Source: Gammaproteobacteria bacterium | GTDB taxonomy: Bacteria; Pseudomonadota; Gammaproteobacteria; JAIEPX01 | Direction of reading: 5' to 3' | Length of the DNA stretch: 64,000 nucleotides | NCBI GenBank assembly: GCA_019748175.1 | Contig: JAIEPX010000003.1 | Coordinates: 152,799-216,798, forward strand | Shown: one piece after another, positions 45,373 through 56,550 of the stretch | Layout: the number at the start of each line of letters is the position of its first letter | Position numbering within the stretch: the stretch's first letter is position 1 | Notes under the pieces: generated by a model | Told to the model about the DNA's origin: nothing | Databases searched by the model: none | The model's input: the letters and a program-made list of their open reading frames with translations, nothing else | Program-made: the position numbers and the translations under genes

Positions 45373-45984
45373 ATGAAAAAAATTGGTTATCGAGGAACTC
45401 GAATATCAGATAATGTCGCAGAGCTTATTGCGAAAGCCTCTCCTGATAAAAATAGTATTGGGGACTCCGGTTTGCTTGATTCAGATTTACCCGTATTAAT
45501 CGAATTATTAAATACGAACCCTTACGTTACACGGTTGAATCTTGAGGGAAATAATATTGGAAACCAAGGTGCAATCCTGTTAGCTAAAGGCTTAAAGCAC
45601 ATCAAATCTCTCGTGTTGAACAGCACAAATGTGGGTGGTAGTCCAGAGATGGCAATGGCATTGGCGCTATCTGATATCGAGCGTTTATCAATTGGGTGGA
45701 CTTCTCTTAATAATAATGATGCTGAAATACTAATCGCGAACTCACGTCAAACCTTTCTGAATATTCGTAGTAATTGGCATGTTGATGAGAAATATTACGA
45801 TCTCGCGGATCAAAAAGCAGCTGCAAATGCTGCTATTAAAGAGAAGGCGAGGGGTGATAACCCTATCTGCGCTACATCATCAGGTGAAAGCTCTCCGAAG
45901 CGAGCGAAGGCTGAAGAGAATTCACCAGTCAGTACTGATGATACGCTTGAAAATCAAATGCATTCTAATTCTAAATCAAATTAA
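45373..45984 (+). CDS. Leucine-rich repeat protein, putative effector
   Basis: 203 residues from ATG 45373, with GGGGGAAG upstream (a GTG at 45370 is possible). About three to four RNase-inhibitor-like LRRs are visible: NPYVTRLNLEGNNIGNQGAI, LLAKGLKHIKSLVLNSTNVG and DIERLSIGWTSLNNNDAEIL. The last ~45 residues are polar and include SPKRAKAEENSP, resembling a monopartite nuclear-localisation signal. LRR proteins bind other proteins; this form is often host-directed in Legionella-type bacteria. It follows the TcdA-like gene by ~40 bp on the same strand and may be co-expressed with it. Confidence 0.7.
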   Translation: MKKIGYRGTRISDNVAELIAKASPDKNSIGDSGLLDSDLPVLIELLNTNPYVTRLNLEGNNIGNQGAILLAKGLKHIKSLVLNSTNVGGSPEMAMALALSDIERLSIGWTSLNNNDAEILIANSRQTFLNIRSNWHVDEKYYDLADQKAAANAAIKEKARGDNPICATSSGESSPKRAKAEENSPVSTDDTLENQMHSNSKSN

Positions 45985-46049
45985 TATGTTTTATTGTGAA
46001 ATAAATATCGGTTTTTTCTAACATCATTTTTCGAAAAAGAATTTGTAAT

Positions 46050-47138
46050 TTATAAAGTGGTTTTGATTTGCTGTGCAAGCCTATCGTTCCACATTACTGC
46101 AGTGGCGGATTGGACGACATCAGCGCCGGCGTTTCTGTATTCGAGAAAATGTTCCGGAGTCATAACACCCCCGACGCCCATGATATCAAAATTTAAGCGG
46201 TGTTTTTCACGCAACGCAGCGAGGCGTTTAACCATATCAAGGCCTGCCCACTTGATACTGGCGCCACAGCAGCCGGCTTTTAGGCGGCCAGGGCCGGGCA
46301 GGAATTGATTGCCTTGCTCGTCAACTATGGCGGCCTGAAGGGTGTTGATGACCGAATACGCTCCAAGATAAGGGCTCGTCCCAAGGACTATTTTTTCTAG
46401 TAAGGGCTGTTGATCAGGTGTGAAATAGCCCATTTTGGCTATTAAAGGTACATCACCCACAGCCTCTTTAGTGAGCTTACAGACCTGGTAAACTGCTTCG
46501 TAGGTGTAACACAAGACACCTTCGCTCGCGACATTAGGGCACGAAAGATTAAGCTCAATAGCTTGAACACCTGCGCATTTGGCTAATAAAGCTGTGGCTG
46601 CAAAATCTTTAAAATAATCATGATCGTTAAAGCCTTCTTGAATTGTTCCGACGACGCTGCCAATACACAGCTGCCCTTTGCCTTGAGCTTGGACGGCTTT
46701 TCGAAGGTCATCCACCCAAAAATCAGGGCCGCGACAGGGGTTGCCAAAAGAATTGGTTATCGTTAGTTTTTCGAGGGGAGCACTTGAGTGCAAATGCCCT
46801 GTTTGAGGGTGCGTGGCCTTCTCTAGTGTAAGATCACCCTCTACGTCAATGTAGACCACATTAGGAAAGGGATTGCAGGGAAAGGCGACGCTACGCTGGG
46901 TTTTGTAGCAAACCACGTCAAAGCCACTTTTAAAGGCTCCTATGATATGTCGGCTGGTGGGCAAAGGTCCGGAAGGAATTCCGAAAGGAGAATTAATTTG
47001 TAGGCCTAGAAATTTATATCCGGGGCCCTTTTCGATTGCAGGTGCACTTTGTGATTGATTAGATAAATACGGACCATTGTCTACATTATCATCAAACGTT
47101 TTGGCTGGATCGAAAAATGTCGCGGGTTGGATTGGCAT
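46050..47138 (-). CDS. Dihydroorotate dehydrogenase-like flavoenzyme
   Basis: 362 residues, FMN-binding TIM barrel. INSPFGIPSGPLPTSRHIIG is the N-terminal flavin-binding region, ITNSFGNPCRGPDFW the substrate loop, IELNLSCPNVASEGVLCYTY carries the active-site Cys of the class 1 enzymes, and DIMGVGGVMTPEHFLEYRNA followed by GADVVQSATAVMW binds the FMN phosphate. It could make orotate, or reduce pyrimidines like PreA; the N-terminal 35 residues and the wording of the loops differ from standard PyrD, so I do not give a symbol. It converges with the LRR gene. Confidence 0.75.
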   Translation of the reverse strand: MPIQPATFFDPAKTFDDNVDNGPYLSNQSQSAPAIEKGPGYKFLGLQINSPFGIPSGPLPTSRHIIGAFKSGFDVVCYKTQRSVAFPCNPFPNVVYIDVEGDLTLEKATHPQTGHLHSSAPLEKLTITNSFGNPCRGPDFWVDDLRKAVQAQGKGQLCIGSVVGTIQEGFNDHDYFKDFAATALLAKCAGVQAIELNLSCPNVASEGVLCYTYEAVYQVCKLTKEAVGDVPLIAKMGYFTPDQQPLLEKIVLGTSPYLGAYSVINTLQAAIVDEQGNQFLPGPGRLKAGCCGASIKWAGLDMVKRLAALREKHRLNFDIMGVGGVMTPEHFLEYRNAGADVVQSATAVMWNDRLAQQIKTTL

Positions 47139-47276
47139 TTTTTGGCTCCTTGAAAGAATGACTTTGCGTAATCGATAAAAATCATATCAAAGTAGCATTA
47201 CAAACTAGGGGTTTCAACAGAATTTTATCTTCTCAATCCCAGCTCAATATCATTAAAATACAAGGTCAACATTGAA

Positions 47277-47305
47277 AAACCTATCACAACTAAAGACGCG
47301 ACACC
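47277..47305 (+). repeat. Dispersed intergenic repeat, copy 3
   Basis: CCTATCACAACTAAAGA followed by CGCGACACC, a diverged copy of the family, just after the VanX-type gene. Confidence 0.6.
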
Positions 47306-47320
47306 TTTAGTTTGCTGCAC

Positions 47321-48001
47321 TTATTCAGGCCACTCACTATCACCGAATAATGGTCCAAATGCTTCAGGCTGTCCTGTTGCTTTACTCCAGAGAATATCCC
47401 CTAAATCGTAATGCCACCATTCAAACTCATGAGAAGTAAATCCAACGGATTCCATTAATTCTTGCAATAAATCACGGCGCGTTTTAATTTCTTTTTCTTC
47501 TTGTGTTAAAGAAGATTTTTTTTCATAGAAATTACGATTCGATATTTCTGAGGGATCATCGAATGGACCGCCCATATTACATTCTTGAAAAGTTGCACTA
47601 TTTATTAAAGTTAAATCGATGGCACCACCCGATAAATGAGGTGCGCAATACGGATTACCAACAATAGATGGTAAAGATACATATTTTCTTGTTTCAATAA
47701 AATTTTCGTCTTCTGTTAAATGTGGCATTAATTTTCGAACTTCATTGCGTATTACTTCAAATAAAACACCTTGAACAGCACGTGGACGATACACATCATA
47801 AATTAAGATCCCATATTGTGATGGCAACTCTTCGAGCATCTCAAGCACGCGCGTTAAAACAATTTGTCGTCCGTAAATTTTAGGGCTGGGACTATAACCT
47901 AACTCGTAATACACCGGCCGTACTTTAATGCGCGGGTGAATTTGATTGTGTAATTCTACGGCTGCTAAATCGTGTTCTGAAAAAATCTCGGTTGCGTTCA
48001 T
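47321..48001 (-). CDS. D-alanyl-D-alanine dipeptidase (VanX/DdpX family)
   Basis: 226 residues. The zinc and catalytic residues of M15D peptidases are present: YDVYRPR (Arg72), HLSGGAIDLTL (His122 and Asp129) and EFEWWHYDL (Glu194, His197). The reaction is hydrolysis of D-Ala-D-Ala. No clear signal peptide is seen, so it may act in the cytoplasm, recycling cell-wall dipeptide as DdpX does, rather than giving glycopeptide resistance. It is an isolated gene; no VanA/VanH neighbours are present. Confidence 0.88.
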   Translation of the reverse strand: MNATEIFSEHDLAAVELHNQIHPRIKVRPVYYELGYSPSPKIYGRQIVLTRVLEMLEELPSQYGILIYDVYRPRAVQGVLFEVIRNEVRKLMPHLTEDENFIETRKYVSLPSIVGNPYCAPHLSGGAIDLTLINSATFQECNMGGPFDDPSEISNRNFYEKKSSLTQEEKEIKTRRDLLQELMESVGFTSHEFEWWHYDLGDILWSKATGQPEAFGPLFGDSEWPE

Positions 48002-48176
48002 ATTTGGATTCTCTCTGCGTTAAATTGGATACCCTATAATACTAGTTTAAGAGAGTGAAGCACAAGGAAATGCGTTGGCTGCCGGGCTCTAGAACCAAAT
48101 TTCATTTAGGACACTGTTTTCAACGCGAAGCTACAGAGCTAAGGTTTTCCTTTCGCGATGAGGGGTTTTAGGGGAT

Positions 48177-48260
48177 GCATCTCCCGGTGTTAAAATCAAC
48201 AGCCCTGTATAGAGGGCGCTGAGTAACTAACACATCCAAAAATACTTAACCGGGAGATGT
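48177..48260. repeat. MITE-like element upstream of dnaA
   Basis: Terminal inverted repeats GCATCTCCCGGT and AACCGGGAGATG enclose ~60 bp beginning TTAAAATCAACAG. A second copy is at 63827-63908. Both are preceded by CGATGAGGGGTTTTAGGGGA. The rest of the gap (48002-48176) holds nothing else I can support. Confidence 0.7.
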
Positions 48261-48273
48261 TGACAAAGTAAAC

Positions 48274-48282
48274 TGTGGATAA
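48274..48282 (-). promoter_or_regulatory. DnaA box in the dnaA promoter region
   Basis: TGTGGATAA, the perfect complement of TTATCCACA, 57 bp before the dnaA start. A single box here fits autoregulation of dnaA. TTGACA occurs just upstream at 48260-48265. Confidence 0.7.
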
Positions 48283-48338
48283 CTTTTTTCAATCGGGATA
48301 AAATAGCTGTTTTTACAGCAACAAAAAAGGACAGCGCC

Positions 48339-49709
48339 GTGTCGTCACAATTGTGGCAACAATGTTTGGCTCAATTAGAAAACGAGCTTAAGCCCATCGA
48401 ATTTACACGATGGATTCAGCCCTTACAGGTAGAACAAACGCCCAACGAGCTGTCTGTGCTGGCGCCCAATCAATTTGTATTAGGATGGCTGAAAGACAAC
48501 TATTACAATAGATTGAAAGAACTTATTGTAGAATTGTGTCCTGAAGAGACGCCGTCTCTTTGCTTGGGGATTGGTACCCGGAAAGTAGTACGTACGCCGA
48601 CTAGTGAGAGTCCACAATTAGCCCAGCGCATGCCGCAACATCATGCTAGTGTATTAGATAATGATTCCAACAACCCGTTTGCGAGTACACAAAGTACGCT
48701 CAATGAGGCCTTTACGTTCGATAATTTCGTTGAAGGAAAATCGAATCAACTCGCTCGGGCTGCTGCCGTACAAATAGCGGAGAATCCTGGTACGGCCTAC
48801 AATCCGCTCTTAATTTACGGAGATGTAGGGCTTGGAAAAACCCACTTAATGCACTGCGTGGGAAACCTTATTAGAAGTCGGAAGAAAGATGCCAAAATAA
48901 TTTATTTACATTCTGAGCGTTTTGTTGCCGATATGGTGAAAGCGTTGCAACGTAATTTAATGAACGATTTCAAACGTTGGTATCGCAATGCTGATGCTCT
49001 TTTGATCGATGATATTCAATTTTTTGCCGGGAAAGACCGTTCTCAAGAAGAATTTTTCCATACTTTCAATGCATTAGTTGAAGGCAGACAACAAGTTATT
49101 TTAACCTGCGACAAATATCCCAAAGAAATCAATGGGTTAGAAGAAAGACTTAAATCCCGTTTTGGTTGGGGGCTGACTGTTGCCATTGAACCGCCAGAAT
49201 TGGAAACGCGTGTGGCCATTTTAATGTCTAAAGCTGAGCAATCGCGTGTTCTGCTGCCGAATGAAGTGGCATTTTTTATTGCCAAACGTGTGCAGTCAAA
49301 TGTGCGTGAATTGGAAGGTGCTTTGAAACGCGTGATCGCGAATGCCCATTTTACTGGCCAACCCATTACGCTAGATTTTACTAGAGAAGCGTTGAAAGAT
49401 CTATTGGCAGTACAGGCTAAATTAATTTCAATAGAAAATATTCAGAAAATAGTAGCCACTTATTATAAAATTAAAGTCAATGAGTTGCTGTCTAAACGCC
49501 GCAATCGCTTTTTGGCGCGTGCCCGACAAATTGCGATGACGCTTGCAAAGGAATTAACAACCCACAGTTTACCGGAGATTGGTGATGCTTTTGGGGGGCG
49601 TGATCATACCACCGTTTTACACGCGACACGCAAGATCAAAGAATTAATTGCAACTGAAGTAGATATTAAAGAGGACTATTTGAATCTTTTACGTATTTTG
49701 TCAACATAA
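48339..49709 (+). CDS. dnaA: Chromosomal replication initiator DnaA
   Basis: 456 residues starting at GTG 48339 with AAGGAC upstream. Domain I ([20 protein letters not shown]), a variable linker (~90-120), the AAA+ domain with [16 protein letters not shown] (Walker A) and [15 protein letters not shown] (Walker B), and the C-terminal DNA-binding domain with [16 protein letters not shown] are all intact. It binds DnaA boxes and opens oriC. It is first in dnaA-dnaN-recF. A MITE-like element and one DnaA box lie immediately upstream. Confidence 0.98.
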   Translation: MSSQLWQQCLAQLENELKPIEFTRWIQPLQVEQTPNELSVLAPNQFVLGWLKDNYYNRLKELIVELCPEETPSLCLGIGTRKVVRTPTSESPQLAQRMPQHHASVLDNDSNNPFASTQSTLNEAFTFDNFVEGKSNQLARAAAVQIAENPGTAYNPLLIYGDVGLGKTHLMHCVGNLIRSRKKDAKIIYLHSERFVADMVKALQRNLMNDFKRWYRNADALLIDDIQFFAGKDRSQEEFFHTFNALVEGRQQVILTCDKYPKEINGLEERLKSRFGWGLTVAIEPPELETRVAILMSKAEQSRVLLPNEVAFFIAKRVQSNVRELEGALKRVIANAHFTGQPITLDFTREALKDLLAVQAKLISIENIQKIVATYYKIKVNELLSKRRNRFLARARQIAMTLAKELTTHSLPEIGDAFGGRDHTTVLHATRKIKELIATEVDIKEDYLNLLRILST

Positions 49710-49730
49710 CTTAATGGAAGGATAAGGATC

Positions 49731-50837
49731 ATGAAATTTACATTGCAACGCGAAGAGCTGCTTACTCCACTTCAACTCGCCATCGGTGTAGTTGAGCGTC
49801 GTCAAACATTACCTATTTTGGCGAACGTCTTATTGCGTTTCAGTGATGATCAGCTGTCCGTTACAGGTACTGATTTAGAGGTCGAACTGATTGGGCGCAC
49901 TACCCTGCAATCCAAACAACCTGGTAATAAAGAAATTACAGTTCCAGGTCGTAAACTTTTAGATATCTGCAAAACCTTGCCAGATGAAGCGACGATAACG
50001 CTAGAGTTTGAAAAAGATCGATTATTGATTAAATCAGGAAGAAGTCGTTTTTCACTTTCTACTCTGCCGGCTGAAGAATTTCCGTTTATTCAGGCAGATC
50101 CTAGTACGGTTGAAATCAAACTACCGCATTCTGATTTACATTATTTAATTCAACGTACCCATTTTGCGATGGCACAACAGGACGTACGCTACTACTTGAA
50201 TGGAATGTTGTTGGAAGTTAAAGGTGGCAATATTCGTACGGTTGCAACCGACGGACATCGATTAGCGTTAAATTCTTTAACGTATTCTGATTCGGCTGCA
50301 ACGGCGCAAGCGCTGTTGCCCTACAAAGGCGTTCATGAACTTTTACGATTGATTTCAGGTAATGCAGGCGATGTTACCGTAGGTGTTAGTGCAAATCATA
50401 TCCGGGTAGAAAGCCCTAACTTTACGTTTATTTCGAAATTAATTGATGGAAGCTTCCCGAGCTATGAGCGCGTGGTTCCTAAGAACAGCGATAAACATGT
50501 TATTTTAGATCGACATTCCCTGAAACAAACCTTACAACGAGCTTCAGTCTTGACCAATGAAAAATTTCGCGGTGTTCGTTTTCATTTAGAGAATGATGTG
50601 CTTCAAATACAGGCCAATAATCCTGAACAAGAAGAAGCTGAAGAAGAGATGACCATTGATTACCAATCTCCGACCTGTGAGCTAGGTTTTAATGTGGATT
50701 ATATTATCGATGTGCTTAATACCATCAGCAATGATAACGTAGTTCTGAGTTTTACTGACAATGAAACGGGTGTCTTGGTTCAGGAGCAAACTGACAGAGC
50801 GTATAGTGCGTTTGTGATCATGCCGCTTCGTCTCTAG
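49731..50837 (+). CDS. dnaN: DNA polymerase III beta subunit (sliding clamp)
   Basis: 368 residues, normal length. KFTLQREELLTPLQLAIGVV, RRQTLPILANVLL and the C-terminal QTDRAYSAFVIMPLRL are the typical ends of the three-domain clamp; ATDGHRLALNSL is the central signature. It forms the ring that tethers Pol III. RBS AAGGATAAGG precedes ATG 49731, 21 bp after dnaA; recF starts 14 bp downstream. Confidence 0.98.
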   Translation: MKFTLQREELLTPLQLAIGVVERRQTLPILANVLLRFSDDQLSVTGTDLEVELIGRTTLQSKQPGNKEITVPGRKLLDICKTLPDEATITLEFEKDRLLIKSGRSRFSLSTLPAEEFPFIQADPSTVEIKLPHSDLHYLIQRTHFAMAQQDVRYYLNGMLLEVKGGNIRTVATDGHRLALNSLTYSDSAATAQALLPYKGVHELLRLISGNAGDVTVGVSANHIRVESPNFTFISKLIDGSFPSYERVVPKNSDKHVILDRHSLKQTLQRASVLTNEKFRGVRFHLENDVLQIQANNPEQEEAEEEMTIDYQSPTCELGFNVDYIIDVLNTISNDNVVLSFTDNETGVLVQEQTDRAYSAFVIMPLRL

Positions 50838-50851
50838 TTAGCCTGAATATT

Positions 50852-51934
50852 ATGACCAGCCTGTCGCACATTACTATACAGAATCTGCGTAATCTTGCGT
50901 CAGTAGACATAGCCCCTGGGCCTAAGATCAATCTCTTCTGTGGGCCTAATGGCAGTGGCAAAACCAGCTTTTTAGAAGCGATTCATTTATTGGCCCTCGG
51001 GCGCTCTTTTCGCACGCGTCTTACCTCTCGTTTAATAGAGCATGAACAGTCACAGTTTCAACTTCACGCTAAAATCTCAATGTCTTCCGGTGAAACACCC
51101 GTTGGGCTTTCTAAGCAGCGCAATGGACAAACGACAATTAAAATTGCGGGTAATTCAGTTAGTAGCATTATAGAGATAGCTGAATTATTGCCAATACAAT
51201 TGCTCTACCCTGATGGCCATAGCTTAATTAACGAAGGCCCCAAATTACGCCGACAGTTTATTGACTGGGGATTGTTTCACGTGGAACATCTATTCTTTAG
51301 TCATTGGCAACGTGCTCAACGAGCAATTAAACAACGTAATGTGGTGTTAAGACAGCGATTGCATTCAGATCAAGTCGCAATTTGGAATAATGAACTCTGT
51401 GTCGTTGCTGAACATCTTGATCTATCGCGAGCTCAGTACATTAAACAATTAACTCCCATTTTCAATTCCTTAGCTTCTTCATTGTTACCAGAGGTACCCG
51501 TTACATTGGATTACTATAGGGGTTGGTCACACGACTCTATACTAGAAGAAGTACTGAAACGTAACATTCATCGCGATCTTGAACTAGGCTATACGCAACA
51601 AGGCCCTCACCGGGCTGAGATACTCTTAACTTCAAATGAAATGCCGGTCAAAGACACTCTTTCACAAGGACAACACAAATCTCTCATTTATGCTTTGCGT
51701 TTAGCGCAAGGATGTTTACTACATCAACAAACACAAAAATCTGCAATCTATTTGATAGATGACCTGCCTGCAGAGCTTGATCAAGCTAAGCTTAAGATAG
51801 TCGGTGATTTATTGAATAACATCTCAGCGCAAGTCTATATTACGGGTACAGATTTTAGACTTTTTGAATCATTATTATCAGGCCAACACAATCCCAAAAT
51901 GTTTCACGTGAAACGTGGAACTATCATTGAGTAG
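50852..51934 (+). CDS. recF: DNA replication and repair protein RecF
   Basis: 360 residues. The SMC-like ATPase has Walker A FCGPNGSGKTSFLEAIHLLA, the signature region TLSQGQHKSLIYALRLAQG, and Walker B AIYLIDDLPAELDQAK. RecF with RecOR loads RecA at gaps. The gene completes dnaA-dnaN-recF. Two parS-like sites lie inside its coding sequence (51273 and 51900), a third just after it. gyrB, which usually follows directly, is ~1.3 kb away here. Confidence 0.97.
   Translation: MTSLSHITIQNLRNLASVDIAPGPKINLFCGPNGSGKTSFLEAIHLLALGRSFRTRLTSRLIEHEQSQFQLHAKISMSSGETPVGLSKQRNGQTTIKIAGNSVSSIIEIAELLPIQLLYPDGHSLINEGPKLRRQFIDWGLFHVEHLFFSHWQRAQRAIKQRNVVLRQRLHSDQVAIWNNELCVVAEHLDLSRAQYIKQLTPIFNSLASSLLPEVPVTLDYYRGWSHDSILEEVLKRNIHRDLELGYTQQGPHRAEILLTSNEMPVKDTLSQGQHKSLIYALRLAQGCLLHQQTQKSAIYLIDDLPAELDQAKLKIVGDLLNNISAQVYITGTDFRLFESLLSGQHNPKMFHVKRGTIIE
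51273..51288. promoter_or_regulatory. parS-like centromere site 1
   Basis: TGTTTCACGTGGAACA, one mismatch from the ParB-binding consensus TGTTTCACGTGAAACA, inside recF. Confidence 0.8.
51900..51915. promoter_or_regulatory. parS-like centromere site 2
   Basis: TGTTTCACGTGAAACG, differing from the consensus only in the last base, in the last codons of recF. Confidence 0.85.
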
Positions 51935-51958
51935 AAACCTGTCTTTCAATCATTTAGA

Positions 51959-51974
51959 TGTTTCACGTGGAACA
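51959..51974. promoter_or_regulatory. parS-like centromere site 3
   Basis: TGTTTCACGTGGAACA, identical to site 1, 25 bp after the recF stop and outside any gene. Confidence 0.85.
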
Positions 51975-52223
51975 TATTGTTTTAGACCAGCGCCTAAGAG
52001 AGCTTCTTCTAGGTTTGGGTGTAGTATAGCGAATCACGGTATAATAATTAGGGTGATTATATGGTGTGTACGCTTTTTTCTCATTTGAAGCTGTTTAGTA
52101 TTGTAAGCAATTCGATATATTTACTGGGATACCAGTATCAAAAATAATTCGATTATTACACTGTTACAAGGAGTTATGATGGCAATGATTTTAGATGTTC
52201 ACGTGCAGCATCTTAATTAATAT

Positions 52224-52420
52224 GGCTATAATCCTAGATTCTGCAGTTGGAATCGTAACGAGAGGTCCTTTAGGTGCTCAAGATAAAGACTTTTTGAGGT
52301 GTGTTTGATTAATGGCTTATGCTCACGTACGGTGAACTAAAAAATGCTTCAGAAAGTTTTTAGATTCAGTGCATTAGGGCTTCTTAGTAGATTCCAACTG
52401 CAGAATCTAGGATAATAGTC
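52224..52420. repeat. Palindromic element between recF and gyrB
   Basis: Arms of about 31 bp (52224-52254 and 52390-52420) are reverse complements with two mismatches, including a perfect 22-bp core beginning CCTAGATTCTGCAGTT. They enclose ~135 bp with no gene. The size and ends resemble a non-autonomous mobile element. The rest of the gap from 51975 to 52482 is unassigned. Confidence 0.65.
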
Positions 52421-52482
52421 GAAGTGAATCGAAAATTCGGTGATTACTGCTGATATTGTTTTAATAGTATATGGAGCGTGTT

Positions 52483-52989
52483 ATGAAGAGAACGGAACCA
52501 GAGAATGGGAGCTCATTGATCTCAGATGAAAGAGATGTCGATGAATATCATTTACGTAATGTTAAAGCTGGGAGATTGAGGTTCACGTCGAATAAATTAG
52601 TGGCAAAAGGAGATACAGACCCTTCAATGACGATATCTGATACGGTTCTGATTGACGATAGTGGCGCTCAAAATCAGTTTGTAGAGAGATTTGATATCAG
52701 CATAGATGAAACATTAAAGGATGAGTTGATAGTATCGCTGCTTAAGTTAACTGAAGGTGAACAAGTTAAACTAATTCTTGGCGTCTTGCCAGAAGCTGCA
52801 AAAGTAGTGTATAGACGATTAATGGTTGAGCAGGAAAATACCCCGCTGAGAGATGGGTCGACACAACCACTGCCATCTGCCACTAAGTTGAATATATTGT
52901 TGGATAAGCTTACTACTGAGCAATTAGAAGCGCTAAACGAACTAGTTCAACATAATAATGCCGATAATCACAATATTTTCGGATTTTAG
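52483..52989 (+). CDS. Hypothetical protein inserted between recF and gyrB
   Basis: 168 residues from ATG 52483, with GGAG 7 nt upstream; an ATG at 52471 overlaps that RBS. No family recognised. The N-terminal half is polar (KRTEPENGSSLISDERDVDE) and the C-terminal half has two amphipathic helices (DELIVSLLKLTEGEQVKLIL and KLNILLDKLTTEQLEALNEL) sharing a LxKLTxEQxxxL theme, possibly an internal repeat of a small helical unit. No signal peptide or membrane segment. Its place next to a palindromic element, splitting a conserved gene pair, suggests acquired DNA. Confidence 0.55.
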   Translation: MKRTEPENGSSLISDERDVDEYHLRNVKAGRLRFTSNKLVAKGDTDPSMTISDTVLIDDSGAQNQFVERFDISIDETLKDELIVSLLKLTEGEQVKLILGVLPEAAKVVYRRLMVEQENTPLRDGSTQPLPSATKLNILLDKLTTEQLEALNELVQHNNADNHNIFGF

Positions 52990-53225
52990 ATTCAGATCAA
53001 GATAGCGAGCGGCCTGATTAAAGTAATGCTACTTTTAAGTTTAAAAAAGCCGTTAATAGCTATTATTTTGTATGTTGTGGCTTCTGAAAAAGGACGTGAT
53101 CGTTACACTTCGATCTCCAGATCATAGAAAACAAATTTTCAAAAATTATGTGTAAACCTAGCTCTGATGCAATATCTAGGATGTCATTTTTTTCTAAATC
53201 TGATACAATACGTCCTTTTGATTGA

Positions 53226-55670
<2,445 letters not shown>

Positions 55671-55726
55671 TAAGCCTAATTTCATCATTCAATATTTTCC
55701 TTACACACTATTTTGGAGAAAAATCC

Positions 55727-56194
55727 GTGGAAAAAAATTTTATGCAGGAAGCCATTGCCCAGGCTAAATTAGGAATTGAAAATAACGAAGGGGGGCCCTT
55801 TGGAGCTGTTGTTGTAAAAGACGGTGAAATAATTGGGCGTGGCCACAATTGCGTACCCTCCACAAATGATCCTACAGCTCACGCTGAAGTCACCGCTATT
55901 CGTGATGCGTGCCGACACTTAGATACCTTTAATTTGGAAGGTTGTACAATTTATACTAGCTGCGAACCATGCCCGATGTGTTTGACCGCTATTTACTGGG
56001 CCCGAATTGAAAAAATATTTTTTGGGGCGAATCAACATGATGCAGCAGAAATCGGTTTCGACGATCGCTTTTTTTATGAACAATTGAATAAACCTTTAGG
56101 CGATCGAAAGATCTCCGAAGAACAAATAATGCAATCTGAAGCTAAAGCTGTTTTAGCAGAGTGGTTTTCAAAAGAAGATAAAATTGTTTATTAA
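55727..56194 (+). CDS. guaD: Guanine deaminase
   Basis: 155 residues from GTG 55727, with GGAG ~8 nt upstream. The small CDA-fold guanine deaminase pattern is followed closely: EGGPFGAVVVKDGEIIGRGH, DPTAHAEVTAIRDAC (His52, Glu54), YTSCEPCPMCLTAIYWAR (Cys82, Cys85) and AAEIGFDDRFFYEQLNKPLG, all shared with the Bacillus-type enzyme. It converts guanine to xanthine. TadA is less likely because of the C-terminal FDD...YE segment. It is cytoplasmic and lies just after gyrB on the same strand. Confidence 0.9.
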   Translation: MEKNFMQEAIAQAKLGIENNEGGPFGAVVVKDGEIIGRGHNCVPSTNDPTAHAEVTAIRDACRHLDTFNLEGCTIYTSCEPCPMCLTAIYWARIEKIFFGANQHDAAEIGFDDRFFYEQLNKPLGDRKISEEQIMQSEAKAVLAEWFSKEDKIVY

Positions 56195-56243
56195 GTCTCC
56201 AATCAGTCCATATTAATCTGAACCTCGAAAATAACCCCGAAGT

Positions 56244-56268
56244 ACCCCGAAGAGTAGATCTTCGGGGT
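56244..56268. other. Hairpin in the gap after guaD
   Basis: ACCCCGAAGA and TCTTCGGGGT are exact complements around a 5-nt loop. Related GGGG/CCCC-rich words recur nearby (ACCCCGAAGT at 56233, TTTCGGGGTT near 56345). It could be a terminator without a T-run or a small repeat. The rest of 56195-56550 is unassigned. Confidence 0.45.
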
Positions 56269-56550
56269 CTGGCATAGTTGAAAATTGGCTTACTTTTACT
56301 ATTGACCCCCCCTAAAATAATTCCAAGTAACCTGCAGCATAGATTTTCGGGGTTGGGCATGCTCTAACCTCTTAGGCAAAAATGGAAGCGGGGTTGTGCC
56401 ATGAGTTGTTAGAGGGTTCACTATTTTGGTGGTTTAGTTAAATCAAATTATGACGAAATTCAACTGCTAAGCCAATATTCTAAATTTACACTATACTTTT
56501 GATTCAGAGTTCAATTAGCAAAGTTAGTTCTATACAAAGGGATTTAATGG

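Noticed and set aside
48002..48338. Region before dnaA as oriC
   Set aside because: It has only one DnaA box and a mobile-element-like repeat; the cluster at 32.4 kb has three boxes and an AT-rich flank.
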